NCBI GenBank assembly: GCA_018806985.1 | Contig: JADANN010000422.1 | Location: 1,014,001-1,078,000, forward strand | Direction of reading: 5' to 3' | From: Angiostrongylus vasorum | Taxonomy: Eukaryota; Nematoda; Chromadorea; Rhabditida; Metastrongylidae | DNA length: 64,000 nucleotides | Shown here: in pieces, positions 11,901 through 22,040 of the stretch | How the letters are laid out: each line of letters opens with the position of its first letter | How positions within the stretch are numbered: position 1 is the first letter of the stretch | Notes under the pieces: generated by a model | The model's database searches: none | Told to the model about the DNA's origin: nothing | Seen by the model: the letters and a program-made list of their open reading frames with translations, nothing else | Position numbers and translations under genes: made by a program

Positions 11901-14669
11901 GTTCCTCAAAAGAGGTTTCTACAATCTTCAAGAAGTCATTTTGTGGATAATTTAGCAATTTATACTTATTTGCTTGGATACTTGGACGGCCTTTCCTCTC
12001 TAGTTGTATGGGCCCCATCATATTCTTCATTTTTCTGAGTCTTTCTAGTTTAGCCACTGTGTTTCCCCGGAGATCCGAGGCCAGCGTGGCCAAAAGTTTG
12101 TCCCAGGTCGTCACCACCATAGGCATTCGCAGCACTTGTGAATCAGTGGGAGATTTGACACAATGCGATTAGTTCGATATCAGGACGGTGGTGGATCTTA
12201 GTAATGGTTTACTTTAAGGTGGGGTTCTTCATGGTAAAGCAGGACTCTTTCTCTGCCTTGGGAGACCATGCTGAGAGGATGAACCGCCTGCTGTATATCG
12301 CAGCCTGACGCCCAGGAACACCTCCCAGCCATGACGAGGTGGTAAACGTTTGGGATTTAGCAATTCATAAGAAAGTTTTATCTGATGGTAATAGAACTTC
12401 ACATCAAAAAACCACTTTTTTCTTCAAAAAGATACCTAGTCCGGACTCATTTACATTTATCAGTCAGGCTTTTTAATACAAAACATCAAGTTTCCATCCT
12501 CAATTTTGGATCTTAATTTGGTTGTATTCATTAATTCGTAAGACCTAATTCTGCGTAGGTTTCAGCCAACTTGTCTTTTTCTCCTCTCTGAGGAATATGA
12601 AATCTTGCAGAACACTAGATTTTTTTCGGTGGATAAAGAGTAGAATAATAAGCTCAAGTTCGCTCACAGAGAAAACAGGGGATTCACTAAGTTCAAAAAT
12701 GTAGCAGTTAGCTATCCATTTCAGTTTGATTTTCTTCATAGATAATCGTGCAGAAAAATGACAGACCAGAGAAGCTGGGTGTGTACCATACGATTTTCTT
12801 AAACACATTGTTCAAATGTGTTTATCAAATAAGAATAACTGCAAATATAAAAATGTACAAGTATAAATATTCACTAAGAGAATTTTATATCTCAGCGTTC
12901 TGTTTCTCACTCAGTAAGAAATGAACAGTAACTGATACCTTTGTTTCCACTCAGCTCAGCGTTGACCATGTTAGTGGGACATGTTGAGAGTTTCATTTGA
13001 AAAATCTGCACGTCAAAAATATCCCACAGTATCACTACCATTTCTCGCACCATGAACATCTGAGAAGTAGCACATTATAATCGCTGTAAATCAAGGAGCA
13101 GAATTCCAGTTCACCATGTCTACATCAATCTCTTTTCTTACTGACCCCACAGTTTGTTTGTCTAACTCTGGAAACCGCCGAAATCACGCCCTTTTTAGAT
13201 CAAGCGTTTTCGCCTAGTACTGAGAACTGTTAGGTTTCCTGCTTGCTTGCGTAGATACTTAGATGGAAGGCTTCAGGTCTCGTATTGTTATAGCACTTCT
13301 TAGATTAGTTTTGCTGTGGTGTCATAGTGGTCTGCCAATCTCGTGTTCGAATACTTGGGCTTATCTGTAACTCAAAAAATGCTCTCTGCCGTTCTCACTA
13401 ACATTTTAAGTGATCCTTGAGAGCGACTTAATTTGGAATACCAAAACAGCTGTGCTGGAGTGCCCAATTTTCACCACAATCGTTTGCTAGCATCTCGTCG
13501 GAAGAAGGTTTGGTCGGTTGCAGCTCGGGTACTTCAAGGATAACAATGAAGGCAAAGAATTTCTGTTACGGCCACGAATTATGAGATAGTCGAACGATTG
13601 AAAAACCGTTTGAAGACTAACTGACAATTCGAATTCATAGGATTTAGATGCAGATATTCAAGAATGGTCGTATTCTGAAAGGAGAAAACAATCGTCATTT
13701 GCGACAACAAAACAACAAACCACCGCCTAACTTTTCGCGAAAACTCATCATTGATTGAACGTGTTATTTGTAAGAAGTCATCTATAGTTTCTAGAATGTT
13801 GAGAGAGGCTTTCCCTCCCAGATCAGGCTAAAAATTTAACGAGCAACGTTTTTACAAAACAGCGAAAGCAAGTGAAATGCCATTCACGACACCTGTAGTA
13901 ACCAAAACTTTTTTCGTCACACTTCAACAGTACGGGATCATTTAGGCTTTTCGCGACCAAAAATGAAGAAGGAAAGGATAAACTCTTGTGAGATTCTTTG
14001 TCGCCTTTTTGCACTAAGCATCTTACAGTGATCACAAAAACAGTGTTTAAGCTCATTCTACTGTTGTTTGCTGTGGAACGAAATGTTAGAAGATTCAAAA
14101 AACAAAACAACTCCGCGTTCTTTAAAGAAGTGTCGCCAAGTTGCAAAAAGATATTTTAATAGTCTTCGGTTTCAACTGCATTTAGATTCACGAGAAGCGC
14201 AAGTGAATCGGGCCATTGAACTGAGTAAATCAAGGCAAATGAACACGGCGAATGGAAAGACGCCTGTCAGAGCAACTCAAAACGTAAGTCACTTTTTTGA
14301 ATTACTTATCCGTTATTGTTATCCAGCCAAATTGGACGGTTTCGTTTCAAAACAGAGAGGATAATAAGCATGAAACACCTGAAGTTTACTATTTTGAGTG
14401 AAGGAAAGTTACAGTTAGGTGTAGAACGGAATCTTGGTGGCACTAATTGAACATCGATCATTTTTTGGAGATCTCATCAGTGTAGCAATTTCCAGACATC
14501 CGGACGTAATGAAGCCATAGACGTCAACAAACTAAATTTGCTGCTTCGTGCTCTCGACAAGACGTGGGTTCTTCCACGACTCGGCTCCAAAAGATCCCGT
14601 TGGAAGCAATTTCCAGGTCGGCCCCGCACTTTCATGTTGTTTCATGACAGAATAAAAGGACAGTTATAG
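8938..14669 (+). CDS. Candidate secreted basic protein / peptide precursor, three exons
   Basis: Proposed exons are 8938-9001, 14090-14283 and 14496-14669; phases are consistent (1, then 0). Exon 1 follows an acceptor ending ATTTCAG at 8912, possibly a trans-splice or 5'-UTR site. It encodes a signal peptide, MRFSSLIVLLTLTSSSFAG, and ends before GTAGGC. Exon 2 has a strong GTAAGT donor, and exon 3 has a TTTCCAG acceptor and stops at TAG. An AATAAA lies about 100 bp downstream. The 143-residue product is Lys/Arg-rich, has one Cys in the mature part (KKCRQVAKRYFNS) and a dibasic site near WVLPRLGSKRSRW, which recalls a prohormone. I do not recognise the family. The weakest point is exon 1 to exon 2: a 5.1-kb intron with the exon 2 acceptor at AATGTTAG. 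Exon 2 could instead start at ATG 14083. Confidence 0.5.
9795..10145 (-). repeat. SINE family B
   Basis: Nearly full copy with its head on the minus strand. It runs from a TATTTGCTGCCTACTATAAT block to a terminal AAATCACAATGTTAGC. It lies in the first intron of the gene at 8938. Confidence 0.8.
11340..11530 (+). repeat. Inverted-repeat element family C, diverged
   Basis: The right arm reads CTGAAGAATACGAAACCGTC, then GGAACGTAAGATGAATAAA, with the upstream part GTGGACCATCGACTC. This is the family C order with the core altered to CTGAAGA. Confidence 0.5.
11958..12365 (+). repeat. Repeat family E
   Basis: This shares long stretches with 48905-49235 and 49715-50110. Examples are TGGCCAAAAGTTTGTCC, TGTGAATCAGTGGGAGATTT, ATCAGGACGGTGGTGG and a final ACACCTCCCAGCC before GGTGGTAAACG. 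It has no open frame of note and no obvious box A/B pair. The family type is unknown. Confidence 0.7.
12366..13304. other. No supported gene
   Basis: This is part of the proposed large intron of the gene at 8938. A TACTGACCCCACAG acceptor at 13139-13152 precedes a short frame (to 13217 or 13233); see rejected items. Confidence 0.35.
13305..13390 (+). repeat. tRNA-like (SINE head) remnant
   Basis: TGTGGTGTCATAGTGGTCTGC resembles a box A arm, and GTGTTCGAATAC follows at box B spacing. There is no complete acceptor stem, so this is read as a degraded SINE head rather than a tRNA gene. Confidence 0.35.
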
Positions 14670-14766
14670 TCAGAATATCAGTGCACTGCTACTTGTTATC
14701 CTCCCATCAACGAAGCTACTGCTTAGTTTGGCTTTTTCTTGCATTAATGGGCAGATGTTAAGTATC

Positions 14767-14772
14767 AATAAA
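14767..14772 (+). promoter_or_regulatory. Polyadenylation signal AATAAA
   Basis: Canonical hexamer 98 bp after the stop codon of the gene at 8938-14669, on the same strand. The spacing suits a nematode 3' UTR. Confidence 0.45.
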
Positions 14773-15117
14773 ATGACTTTGAACTCTGTACATATAACCG
14801 GTAAACAGCTGTTTTTGTAAACATAACAAGGAAATGCATTTTTCTAGACATCAGTATTTTTCGGCTACTCTGAAAAGTCGAGAGTGCACTTTAACAAAGC
14901 CGCTTTCAGTACAAGAAAACATGCGCTTCGATATTCAAAGCTCGTCATGGTGCCTGTCAGCAACTCAGCTTTGGTGTGATGTGCTTCAACTACTGCCATG
15001 AAAGAGGTATCTGTTGTTCCTGTCAATCTTCAAAGCCCTCCTTCAACAACAACGCGTTCGAAAATTTGAATGCGAACACATTAATGTAGTTTCTGTTTTG
15101 CACGAGATTTCAGCACA

Positions 15118-15175
15118 ATGACGAGCAACTTTAACAATCCTTTGACCATCACAAAGCATGCTGCGGCTTTAACGG
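15118..15175 (+). CDS. Candidate first exon
   Basis: GAGATTTCAG ends at 15113 and an ATG starts at 15118, as expected for a trans-splice acceptor just before a start codon. The exon reads MTSNFNNPLTITKHAAALT and ends in phase 1 before GTAAAA. The next phase-compatible candidate is the exon at 18878. No family is recognised. Confidence 0.3.
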
Positions 15176-15472
15176 GTAAAATCACAACGTTTGAAGGAAC
15201 GGCAAACCTCATAAAAACCATTGCCCTCGATTACCACTTCGCTGAGGCAATCGGAAACTACGATTATGAATCCTCCTTGTGTCGTAGTCCACAGAAATGA
15301 CCAAGTAGTGCAAAATGTTTTATACTTGGCAAACCGGAGTGCTATGAATTCAGCGACTCCAAAGCAATTGATGACCTTAAAATATTAGTGCTCAGCATAG
15401 AACCAGTCTCTGTATGTTTGAGAGTAGCGCTTTATCGCATTATACTACGTGGAACTAACTCTATTTCTGGCA

Positions 15473-16008
15473 ACGAGGCTGAGATATTTGCAAAACTCTG
15501 GACCGCAGGTGCCTATGGTGGGGAACGAACGCGCTATTGTCCTTTCCGGGGAGTAACGCGTTCGCCACCACACCACGCGGGTCCCCCGTTTCGCCTGTCC
15601 CCCAGCCAGTTCCATCGATCTTTTTGCCATCAGCAATCACCCGTCAACGGGATTGATCTGGGGAGCCCAAATCGGCACTGAACCCAGTTAAGCCGAGGCC
15701 ATAGCCATAATCACAATTTTAACCTTTTTGCTTACTGCCTACTATTTTTGATGGCAGGGTATATTGCGAAATATAACTTCAACGAAGCTGAAGATAGAAC
15801 TAGCTGAGAGACAGGCGAAACGAAGGACCCGTAGGGTGTGGTGGTGAACGCGTTACTCCCCAGAAAGGAAAATAGCGCGTTCGTTCCCCACCATAGGCAC
15901 CTGCGGTCCGGAGTTTTGCAAATATCTCAGCTTCGTTGAAGTTATATTTCGCAATATACCCTGCCATCAAAAATAGTAGGCAGTAAGCAAAAAGGTTAAA
16001 ATTGTGAT
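15473..16008. repeat. SINE family B inverted dimer with 13-bp target-site duplication
   Basis: The insertion is bounded by TCTATTTCTGGCA at 15460-15472 and 16009-16021. Its left half is the antisense strand of the element and its right half is the sense strand, so most of it is one long palindrome. Sense order: a head with box A-like TGGTGTGGTGGTGAACGCG and box B-like GCGTTCGTTCC, a body ending GGAGTTTTGCAAATATCTCAG, then GGCAGTAAGCAAAAAGGTT and ATTGTGAT at the 3' end. Other copies keep better boxes (see 38210). The family has no coding capacity. The duplication implies target-primed reverse transcription by a LINE-type enzyme. Confidence 0.85.
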
Positions 16009-16021
16009 TCTATTTCTGGCA

Positions 16022-17244
16022 TTTACAACTGTAACTTTATTTAAAACGTAGATTAAAAAAAAACCAAGAGGCACCAGTTATGTAGAAAAGAAACTGAAGG
16101 AAAAAAGTGGGCTCTAGTTTATAATTGTATCAGTATGTTTCCCATATACAATTTGATTTTCCGATACGTGAGAACTTTCCATTTCTTCAGAACTGGCACA
16201 TTTTTCTTTAATCCAACTTCAGATTACTTCAAAGTGCTGCAGTTGTTCTCACCGAAAAATCGGTACAAAAAAGTAGGAAAAGTGCACTTTTGTCTTCGGT
16301 TACTGAAGACCTTCAACGAGGCTGTAAAGTTGTGAAAAAGTATCAAAGCTGTTCATTACGAGATAAGATAATCGAGTAAGAAATTTTCTCATCAAAACCT
16401 TTTTCGTCACTAAATTGGGGTTTTTTTGGATTCCATTTCTCCTACTGTAACAAAATGAAAACTGTTTCTTTTTTTTAAATTTGATAGAATTCAAAGTAAA
16501 GACTAGGGACGATACGTCTCGATCACACCGCTGATTCGTTACGGTTCGATTGTTCGTAATTCTCTGCTAGCTAGCTTTCATTCGAACTGTTTTCTATTTG
16601 ACGGTGCACTCGTTTAGCTCACGAACTGCGGCGGTAGAGAAAAACACCTCGACGCGGATTTTAGATGCCTCAAAAACAGTTTAGCGAGTGGCTTAGCGTA
16701 ATCAGCACAACGACCGCTCGTGCAGCTCTTCCAAGTCATATGGGGACCAAGATTTTTTCCATTTTGATCAATGTTTCTCATTGGATAAGGCATATTGATC
16801 GTCATAGTTGGAGAAAGGTTGAAGACGATGTTGGAAAGAAGTCTTGTGGACTTTTGAATGCATGTATAATTCTGAACTTTGACAATTCTGAAAGAAGGCG
16901 ATAACCAACGGTGATTCACCAATAAACCAGAAATATCACTTGGATTTGTAACTTTGGCGTATGCTTTTTTCTAATGTTGAGACAACACTGGTCCACAAAC
17001 AATACAGCTAAGCATTGTAATCGTTTGTTCCTAAACATTCGTTAGTTCTTATATTAAACTATAAAGGCCAGCTATCGTATTTCGGGCTGGCCCAATCGAA
17101 TGCCGAGCATTTTTCCTCGCTTGGAGACTTTCCTGGTTTTCTGGTAATAAAAAGTAAATTTTCGATAGCTGAAGTGCTTTGGGGGGTAGTAAAAGTGGAA
17201 GACTTGTAGAAGACACTTGGTTTATCGTGCTAGAAGTACGAATG
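16022..17244. other. No supported gene
   Basis: Opposed short frames at 16614-16922 (-) and 16665-16904 (+) shadow each other and neither has splice support. No repeat family was recognised. Confidence 0.35.
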
Positions 17245-17275
17245 ATATATATATATATTATTATTATTATTATAA
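17245..17275. repeat. (TA)n / (TTA)n simple repeat
   Basis: Alternating TA units grade into ATT units and directly abut the target-site duplication of the adjacent SINE family A copy. Confidence 0.9.
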
Positions 17276-17282
17276 TGGTGCT

Positions 17283-17572
17283 GGGCGCGTGTGGCGCAGT
17301 GGGCGGAGGCTCCCTGAAACACACAAGTGGAATCGACCCCCTACGTCCATGGCCCACCAAGCCTTCCATCGCTCTGGGATTGGTAAATTGGTAGTAGACT
17401 TGTCTGAGAGGAAACCAGCACTGTCTCGATACATCGCGAGGGCACCGCGAGTCATTGTAAAGGCCAGTTATGCATTCCGTCACCTCTAAACGATGCTTAA
17501 TGAACTCGAATGCATGGTGCATCTTTCACGGGATTGATCAACTCCGATACACTTATCCTTCATCCTTCTAAC
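17283..17572 (+). repeat. SINE family A inserted at the edge of a family B copy
   Basis: The element is bounded by AATGGTGCT at 17274-17282 and 17573-17581. It starts GGGCGCGTGTGGCGCAGTGG (box A region), carries AATCGACCC at the box B position, and ends in the family A tail ATTGATCAACTCC and TTATCCTTCATCC. The second duplication belongs to the start of the neighbouring family B element, so A arrived after B. Confidence 0.85.
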
Positions 17573-18137
17573 AATGGTGCTAAGATATTTACAAAACTCC
17601 GGAACACAGGTGGTTACGGTTGGGAACAAACGCGCTGCCATTCTTTCCGGGCGATAACGCGTCCACGACTACACCATGCGTGTCCTTTGTTTCGACTTTC
17701 TCTCAGCTATTTTTCTATCCACCACTGCTATCAGCAATCACCCGTCAACGGAATTGATTTGAGAAGCACAAGTCGGCAATTAACCCAGTTAAACTGAGGC
17801 CATAGTCGAAATCACATTGTTAGCATTTTACTTACTGCCTATTACAATTTTTCACGGTAAAGTATTATGTGTGACACAAGGGCAAAGGTGCTGAGATATT
17901 TGCAGATAAGACAGTTATAGATTTGTAGATAGAGGCGAAACGAAGGGCACGCATGGTGTGGTGGAGAATGCGTTAAACCCCGAAACGGTAATAGCGCTTT
18001 CGTTCCCTATCGCAGATAGCTGCGGTACGAAGTTTTGCAAATAACTCACCACCGTTGGGGTTGTATTGCACGAAATGCCTTGCCGTAAAAAATTGTGATA
18101 GGCAGTAAATAAAAAAGCTAACATTGTGATGTATACC
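17573..18137. repeat. SINE family B, two copies head to head
   Basis: 17573-17900 is antisense and about 17905-18137 is sense (AGGCGAAACGAAGGGCACG, then a head, then GGCAGTAAATAAAAAAGCT and ACATTGTGAT). The arrangement resembles the inverted dimer at 15473, but internal deletions make the junction unclear. Confidence 0.75.
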
Positions 18138-18475
18138 ACACTATTCAGTATGTTTTACTATGGTCCACAATATAAATGAATTGCTGTCGGTATTTGAAAG
18201 TATTTTGCAGTTTATGCTCAGCAAATTTCGGTGTCTTTCGTATCCACAGATTCTAAAGAATGACGACAGTGACTAAAATAAAGTGACAACAAGTTCTTAG
18301 TTAAATTACCGGCTAATGAATTTTCCCAAAGAGAAGTTTTTGCAAATCATTAAGTGCAGAAAATGGTTCCTCTACTCTTTTCCTACTATTTTGATATCCT
18401 TTCGGTAAGTCATCGAATAAATATAAATATTGAGGCGTAAAAAAACTACGGGGTCCAAAAAATGAAATATGGACG

Positions 18476-18545
18476 CTACAGTGTCCACATGGTCCTTCGG
18501 TCCAAATCGCTGTGGACACTACAGTGTCCATGAGGACCTTTATGG
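18476..18545. repeat. Short direct plus inverted repeat cluster
   Basis: CTACAGTGTCCA occurs at 18476-18487 and again at 18519-18530. GTGTCCACA (18481-18489) pairs with TGTGGACAC (18511-18519), and an inner GGTCC-TTC-GGTCC lies in the loop. A stable hairpin is expected. No gene association is evident. Confidence 0.55.
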
Positions 18546-18877
18546 ATTATTATGACGTTAACACAAAATTGTTATGAAAACTACCAGCCAAAAAAAATCA
18601 ACCAAAGTTTTAGGAGTTTCTTAAAGGAGCATTTGATATGCTGTTACGCAATCAGTATCGATAATGCTTTTAATTGATAGTGGAACTCAAACGACCTGTA
18701 ATAAATTTGAGTGGGATGGGAGTCGATAACCATGAAAGTCTTTGGAAATAATTGGTGCTTAGTTAGCTATACTTAACTCTACTTTCGGTGAATGCTTGGA
18801 GATCCTCTTCTTCTCACTAAAAAGCATTTTTAAGAAGACAAAAACCTCGTCTCATAAATGTGCATTGTTCCATTCAG

Positions 18878-19006
18878 GTGAAAAACTGGTGTTTCGTTGT
18901 CAAGACACTTCGGATGCGGCATACTGTAGGCAGTCAGGCATGTTCGAGACATTCCTTGCTAAATATCGTAGGGACGGCTACAAAGCAAAAAGCTTACATT
19001 CATCAG
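18878..19006 (+). CDS. Candidate internal exon, Cys-containing
   Basis: It lies between GTTCCATTCAG and a GTATAC donor and is open in one frame (phase 1 to 1). It includes VFRCQDTSDAAYCRQSGMF; the C-x-D and spaced Cys recall the start of a ShK-type domain, but too few Cys are present to claim one. Phase fits the candidate first exon at 15118. It overlaps the opposite-strand candidate at 18998-19169, and at most one is likely real. Confidence 0.3.
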
Positions 19007-19169
19007 GTATACGCATCTTTCCTCCACTGAAAACTTCTTCTAAAACTTTGAGAAATTCTTTCAACGGCTCGCTGGGCACTGTCATTAAGATCATTTCACC
19101 TTCAAAAGCTGTTTTGAGTAACGGGAGTTTTCCATCAGAACTGACCACACGCATTTTTAAGAATTCCAT
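18998..19169 (-). CDS. Candidate exon, minus strand
   Basis: An ATG at 19169 opens 57 codons ending in phase 1 at a strong GTAAGC donor. The product alternates hydrophobic and acidic residues (SEPLKEFLKVLEEVFSGGK), which looks coding. The upstream acceptor (GGCCAAG just before the ATG) is poor. It competes with the + strand exon at 18878. Family unknown. Confidence 0.3.
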
Positions 19170-19924
19170 TTAAACTTGGCCAGTTAAAATTGAACTTTAT
19201 AAACCACACTACTGAACTGCTACTTTTTTGTTCGCTCGCAAGGAACCAAGTACATCGTCCGACATCATAAATTCTTGAGCTGAGGTACTGCGCAACTGTG
19301 CTGCGTAAGAGTTTGTTAGAAGGCATGAACTTTTTTCGCCTTATTGTCAGGAAGTACGACTATTCACTGGAAGGAGTATAAGTTCAATATTTCTAATTCG
19401 AGTTGTCGGAGTTAAAGACCTGCTAGGAGTGATTTTGATCTGAATAAGCAGTTTTTAGCGATGTGAAATAAAAACGGGGATTACTTTCGTGGGCCAGAAC
19501 ACAGCGGAAACAAACTAGTAGGAAAACGACATGATACTCAAAACGACAAGCACAGTTTAGACTGGTACGTGAGAAGTGTGGAGCACCTTTCTAGGACTCA
19601 TTGTGATGCTCATTTGGAATCAATTGCTGATTGCACATAGCTTCTTCCTAAAATATAATTCATTCCAACATTTAGTTTTAAAATGGCACAGCTAATGTAG
19701 TTGTACAAGTTTCATGAACTCTACTGAACCACACGGGGATGAATAACACGATGTACTTCAGATGATTTCTCGATGTTATGCGACTGCCATTTGCAACACA
19801 CAAACGGGTATTTTGAATTCAACGATCATCGGCGATGAGGAACACGTCGAAGTTACAAATAAGGTATTTCATGTTTACAAACTGTAGATGTTAAAAAAAT
19901 CCGAAAACTATAAGCTTAATATGT

Positions 19925-20250
19925 ATTTAAATTGTTGAGCTTACACGAGGCTGATAAACTTATTTACTCGGCTAACGTTTCGACGTCTTCGTCTTTATCA
20001 GAGCCGATGATCCGCGTTGGTGGTCCACAGTTGCACAAAGAAGGTGCTGTCTCGGTCTGACAACAAAGATGCCATATCGAAATCACGAACAACCGTGGAC
20101 CACCGACAAAGGTCGTCGGTTCTGTTGAAGACGAAGACGTCAAAACGTTAGCCGAGTAAATAAGTTTACCAACCTCGTGTAAGCTCAAGAATTTAAATAC
20201 ATGTTGACTATTTTGCTACCGAAGTTAAATGATGGTCGGCTTGAAAACTA
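19925..20250. repeat. Inverted-repeat element family C with long terminal inverted repeats
   Basis: The left end reads AATTGTTGAGCTTACACGAGG and the right end CCTCGTGTAAGCTCAAGAATT. Inner arms are GGCTAACGTTTCGACGTCTTC and GAAGACGTCAAAACGTTAGCC. The right core is CTGTTGA and the left, on the minus strand, is CTGATAA, so both hammerhead-like boxes carry one change. The outer flank TTTTGCTACCGAAGTTAAA is shared with the 42085 copy. Confidence 0.7.
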
Positions 20251-21132
20251 TAAGTTTATTTTTCCCGCAAAAAAAAGGGAAATTTGAAAACTGTGGCAGC
20301 ATAGCCTTTGGTTTAGGCTTAGAAAAAACATGAAATCGATTTGAAAAGGTGTCTTTCTAAAAAATTTGAATTTGAAAGTCGCACTTATCAAGGGATTCAG
20401 CGAAAGATTGAGAAATAGGGCAAGTCCAGGAAATTAAAATTTGAAAAGACTCCTATTCTACCAAACAGAGATGGAAATTTGCTAAGCATAAAGATGGTCA
20501 TAAGGCTGATTATCAGATCGCTTCATGCAAATACCGTATGACATGTGACAGAATGTTTGGAGAACTAAGCGCGGCAAGTATGATCCCACGTTATCATTCG
20601 AGAGACGATACTGATAAGGAGCTGATATGACAAAATATCGGTTAAAAAACAAGGGCTCTTTCGCTTGTTTCTATCAAAATTTTCGTAAGAAATTTAATTA
20701 CTTCAAGTTACAAATAATCAATCGATTTATGTGCCAGAATGTTCCATGTCGGCTTCCAGTGCTTTTAATAACTAGATGGTCTTCGCCGTAGAATGTTTAG
20801 AGTTTCTGAGAAACCAATTAACCTACATGGTTTTTGAAGGCTTTAAAAAAAATGAAAGTGATTGCTTTGAAAGGTGCTCTAGCGAAATCTTCTTTTAAAG
20901 ATGAAAAACTTGGTGGGTAAGGTGAGAAGCAAAAAAGGAAGATAAGAGCCTTCTTAACCAGTAACGACAAATGCCACCGTCAATCACGTTGCCTAAGCAG
21001 TTTTCAGTGCGTTTGCGATGTGATTCCAGAAATAAAGGACGCGACATCTTGAGATCACCGTTTATTTTCTTGCCTCTTGGAAATCTTTCATGATTCATAA
21101 AGTTCATTTGATTACTTCGTTTTCTCTTCCAG
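20251..21132. other. No supported gene
   Basis: AT-rich sequence. The frame at 20895-21107 (-) has no splice support and no repeat family was recognised. Confidence 0.35.
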
Positions 21133-21336
21133 ATATTTTCTCGTGGAAATAAAATCTGTAGAATTGCCTGTAACTACCATACGCCTGAAGTGGATGAGAG
21201 AAGCTCTAAATATGAAGCAAACTTTGGCTTCACTCGAAAAAAAATCTCAATTAACAAATATTAACTCACTCTTGGCCTATTTTTTAGTTTTGAGGGTTTA
21301 TAGAGGTCTTCTAGTATGGAGAGATGAAAGTGGTTA
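21133..21336 (+). CDS. Candidate terminal exon, frame ambiguous
   Basis: A strong acceptor (TTTTCTCTTCCAG ending at 21132) starts an exon open in two frames. Phase 0 runs to TAA at 21262 with two Cys (NKICRIACNYHTPEVDE). Phase 2 runs to TAG at 21334 and is longer and helical (MREALNMKQTLASLEKK). No donor follows, so it should be terminal. No matching upstream exon was identified. Confidence 0.35.
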
Positions 21337-21597
21337 GAGCAACGATTAAAGTTGATTATACTCCGATTTTAATATATTCTAATCTTAGAAAAAAGCCAGT
21401 TTAGTACGGGAAACATAAACATTTTGTATTTATTAGTGTAAAAAATATTACCAATGCTCCCCATCCTTTTTCAATCGGATTCCGTTCGTATGAAAAGCCG
21501 CCTCTCACTCTCAATTTCGACGAATTCGTCACTCCATGGCGTTGCTAAACGCGGTGAATTCCTTCCATAACAGATTTTGTTAGTTAGTATCACTTTC

Positions 21598-21880
21598 AGC
21601 GCGTCTAACGCAGCGGATAGAGGCGCTAAGCAATGCACTTAGGTTCCATACCGCGCCCTAGCCTCATCAAACCTACCTTCTCTCCAGGGTTGGTAAATTG
21701 CCATAGTTGTTTGAGAGGATAGTAGCACTAGCTCGATACATCGGTAAGCCACCGTCAGTCATTGTAAAGCCAGATATGCATTCAATCACCTCTAACGATG
21801 CTTAATGAAGTCGAATGCATCGTGCATCCTTCAGGGATTGATCCACGTCTAGAGACTTGTCTCTTTCTTTTTCCCCCCAT
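21598..21880 (+). repeat. SINE family A, diverged
   Basis: The head CGTCTAACGCAGCGGATAGAG keeps a box A shape, and the body and 3' end (ATTGATCCACGTC) follow family A. Substitutions are many, so this is an older copy. Confidence 0.7.
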
Positions 21881-22040
21881 TATTACTATCTTCACATTTA
21901 TGTCGCACCTTTGTTTCTGCGATTTTTTAAAATGAACCTAGTCTAAACAAAACGAAACATGTTGAGAGGTTTCGTTCGTGTTTTATTTTTTGTGTTATTT
22001 CTGCAGTCAGCATTTGTAATTCTTTATGCACCTTAAATAG

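Noticed and set aside
13153..13233. Short exon after TACTGACCCCACAG, open in two frames, one in phase with the signal-peptide exon at 8938
   Set aside because: Only about 20-26 codons and no sequence signal. The downstream exons at 14090 and 14496 give a longer product with a poly(A) signal. Kept only as an alternative 3' exon.
17049..17522. 157-codon minus-strand open frame
   Set aside because: It spans a simple repeat and a SINE A copy, so the open frame is incidental.
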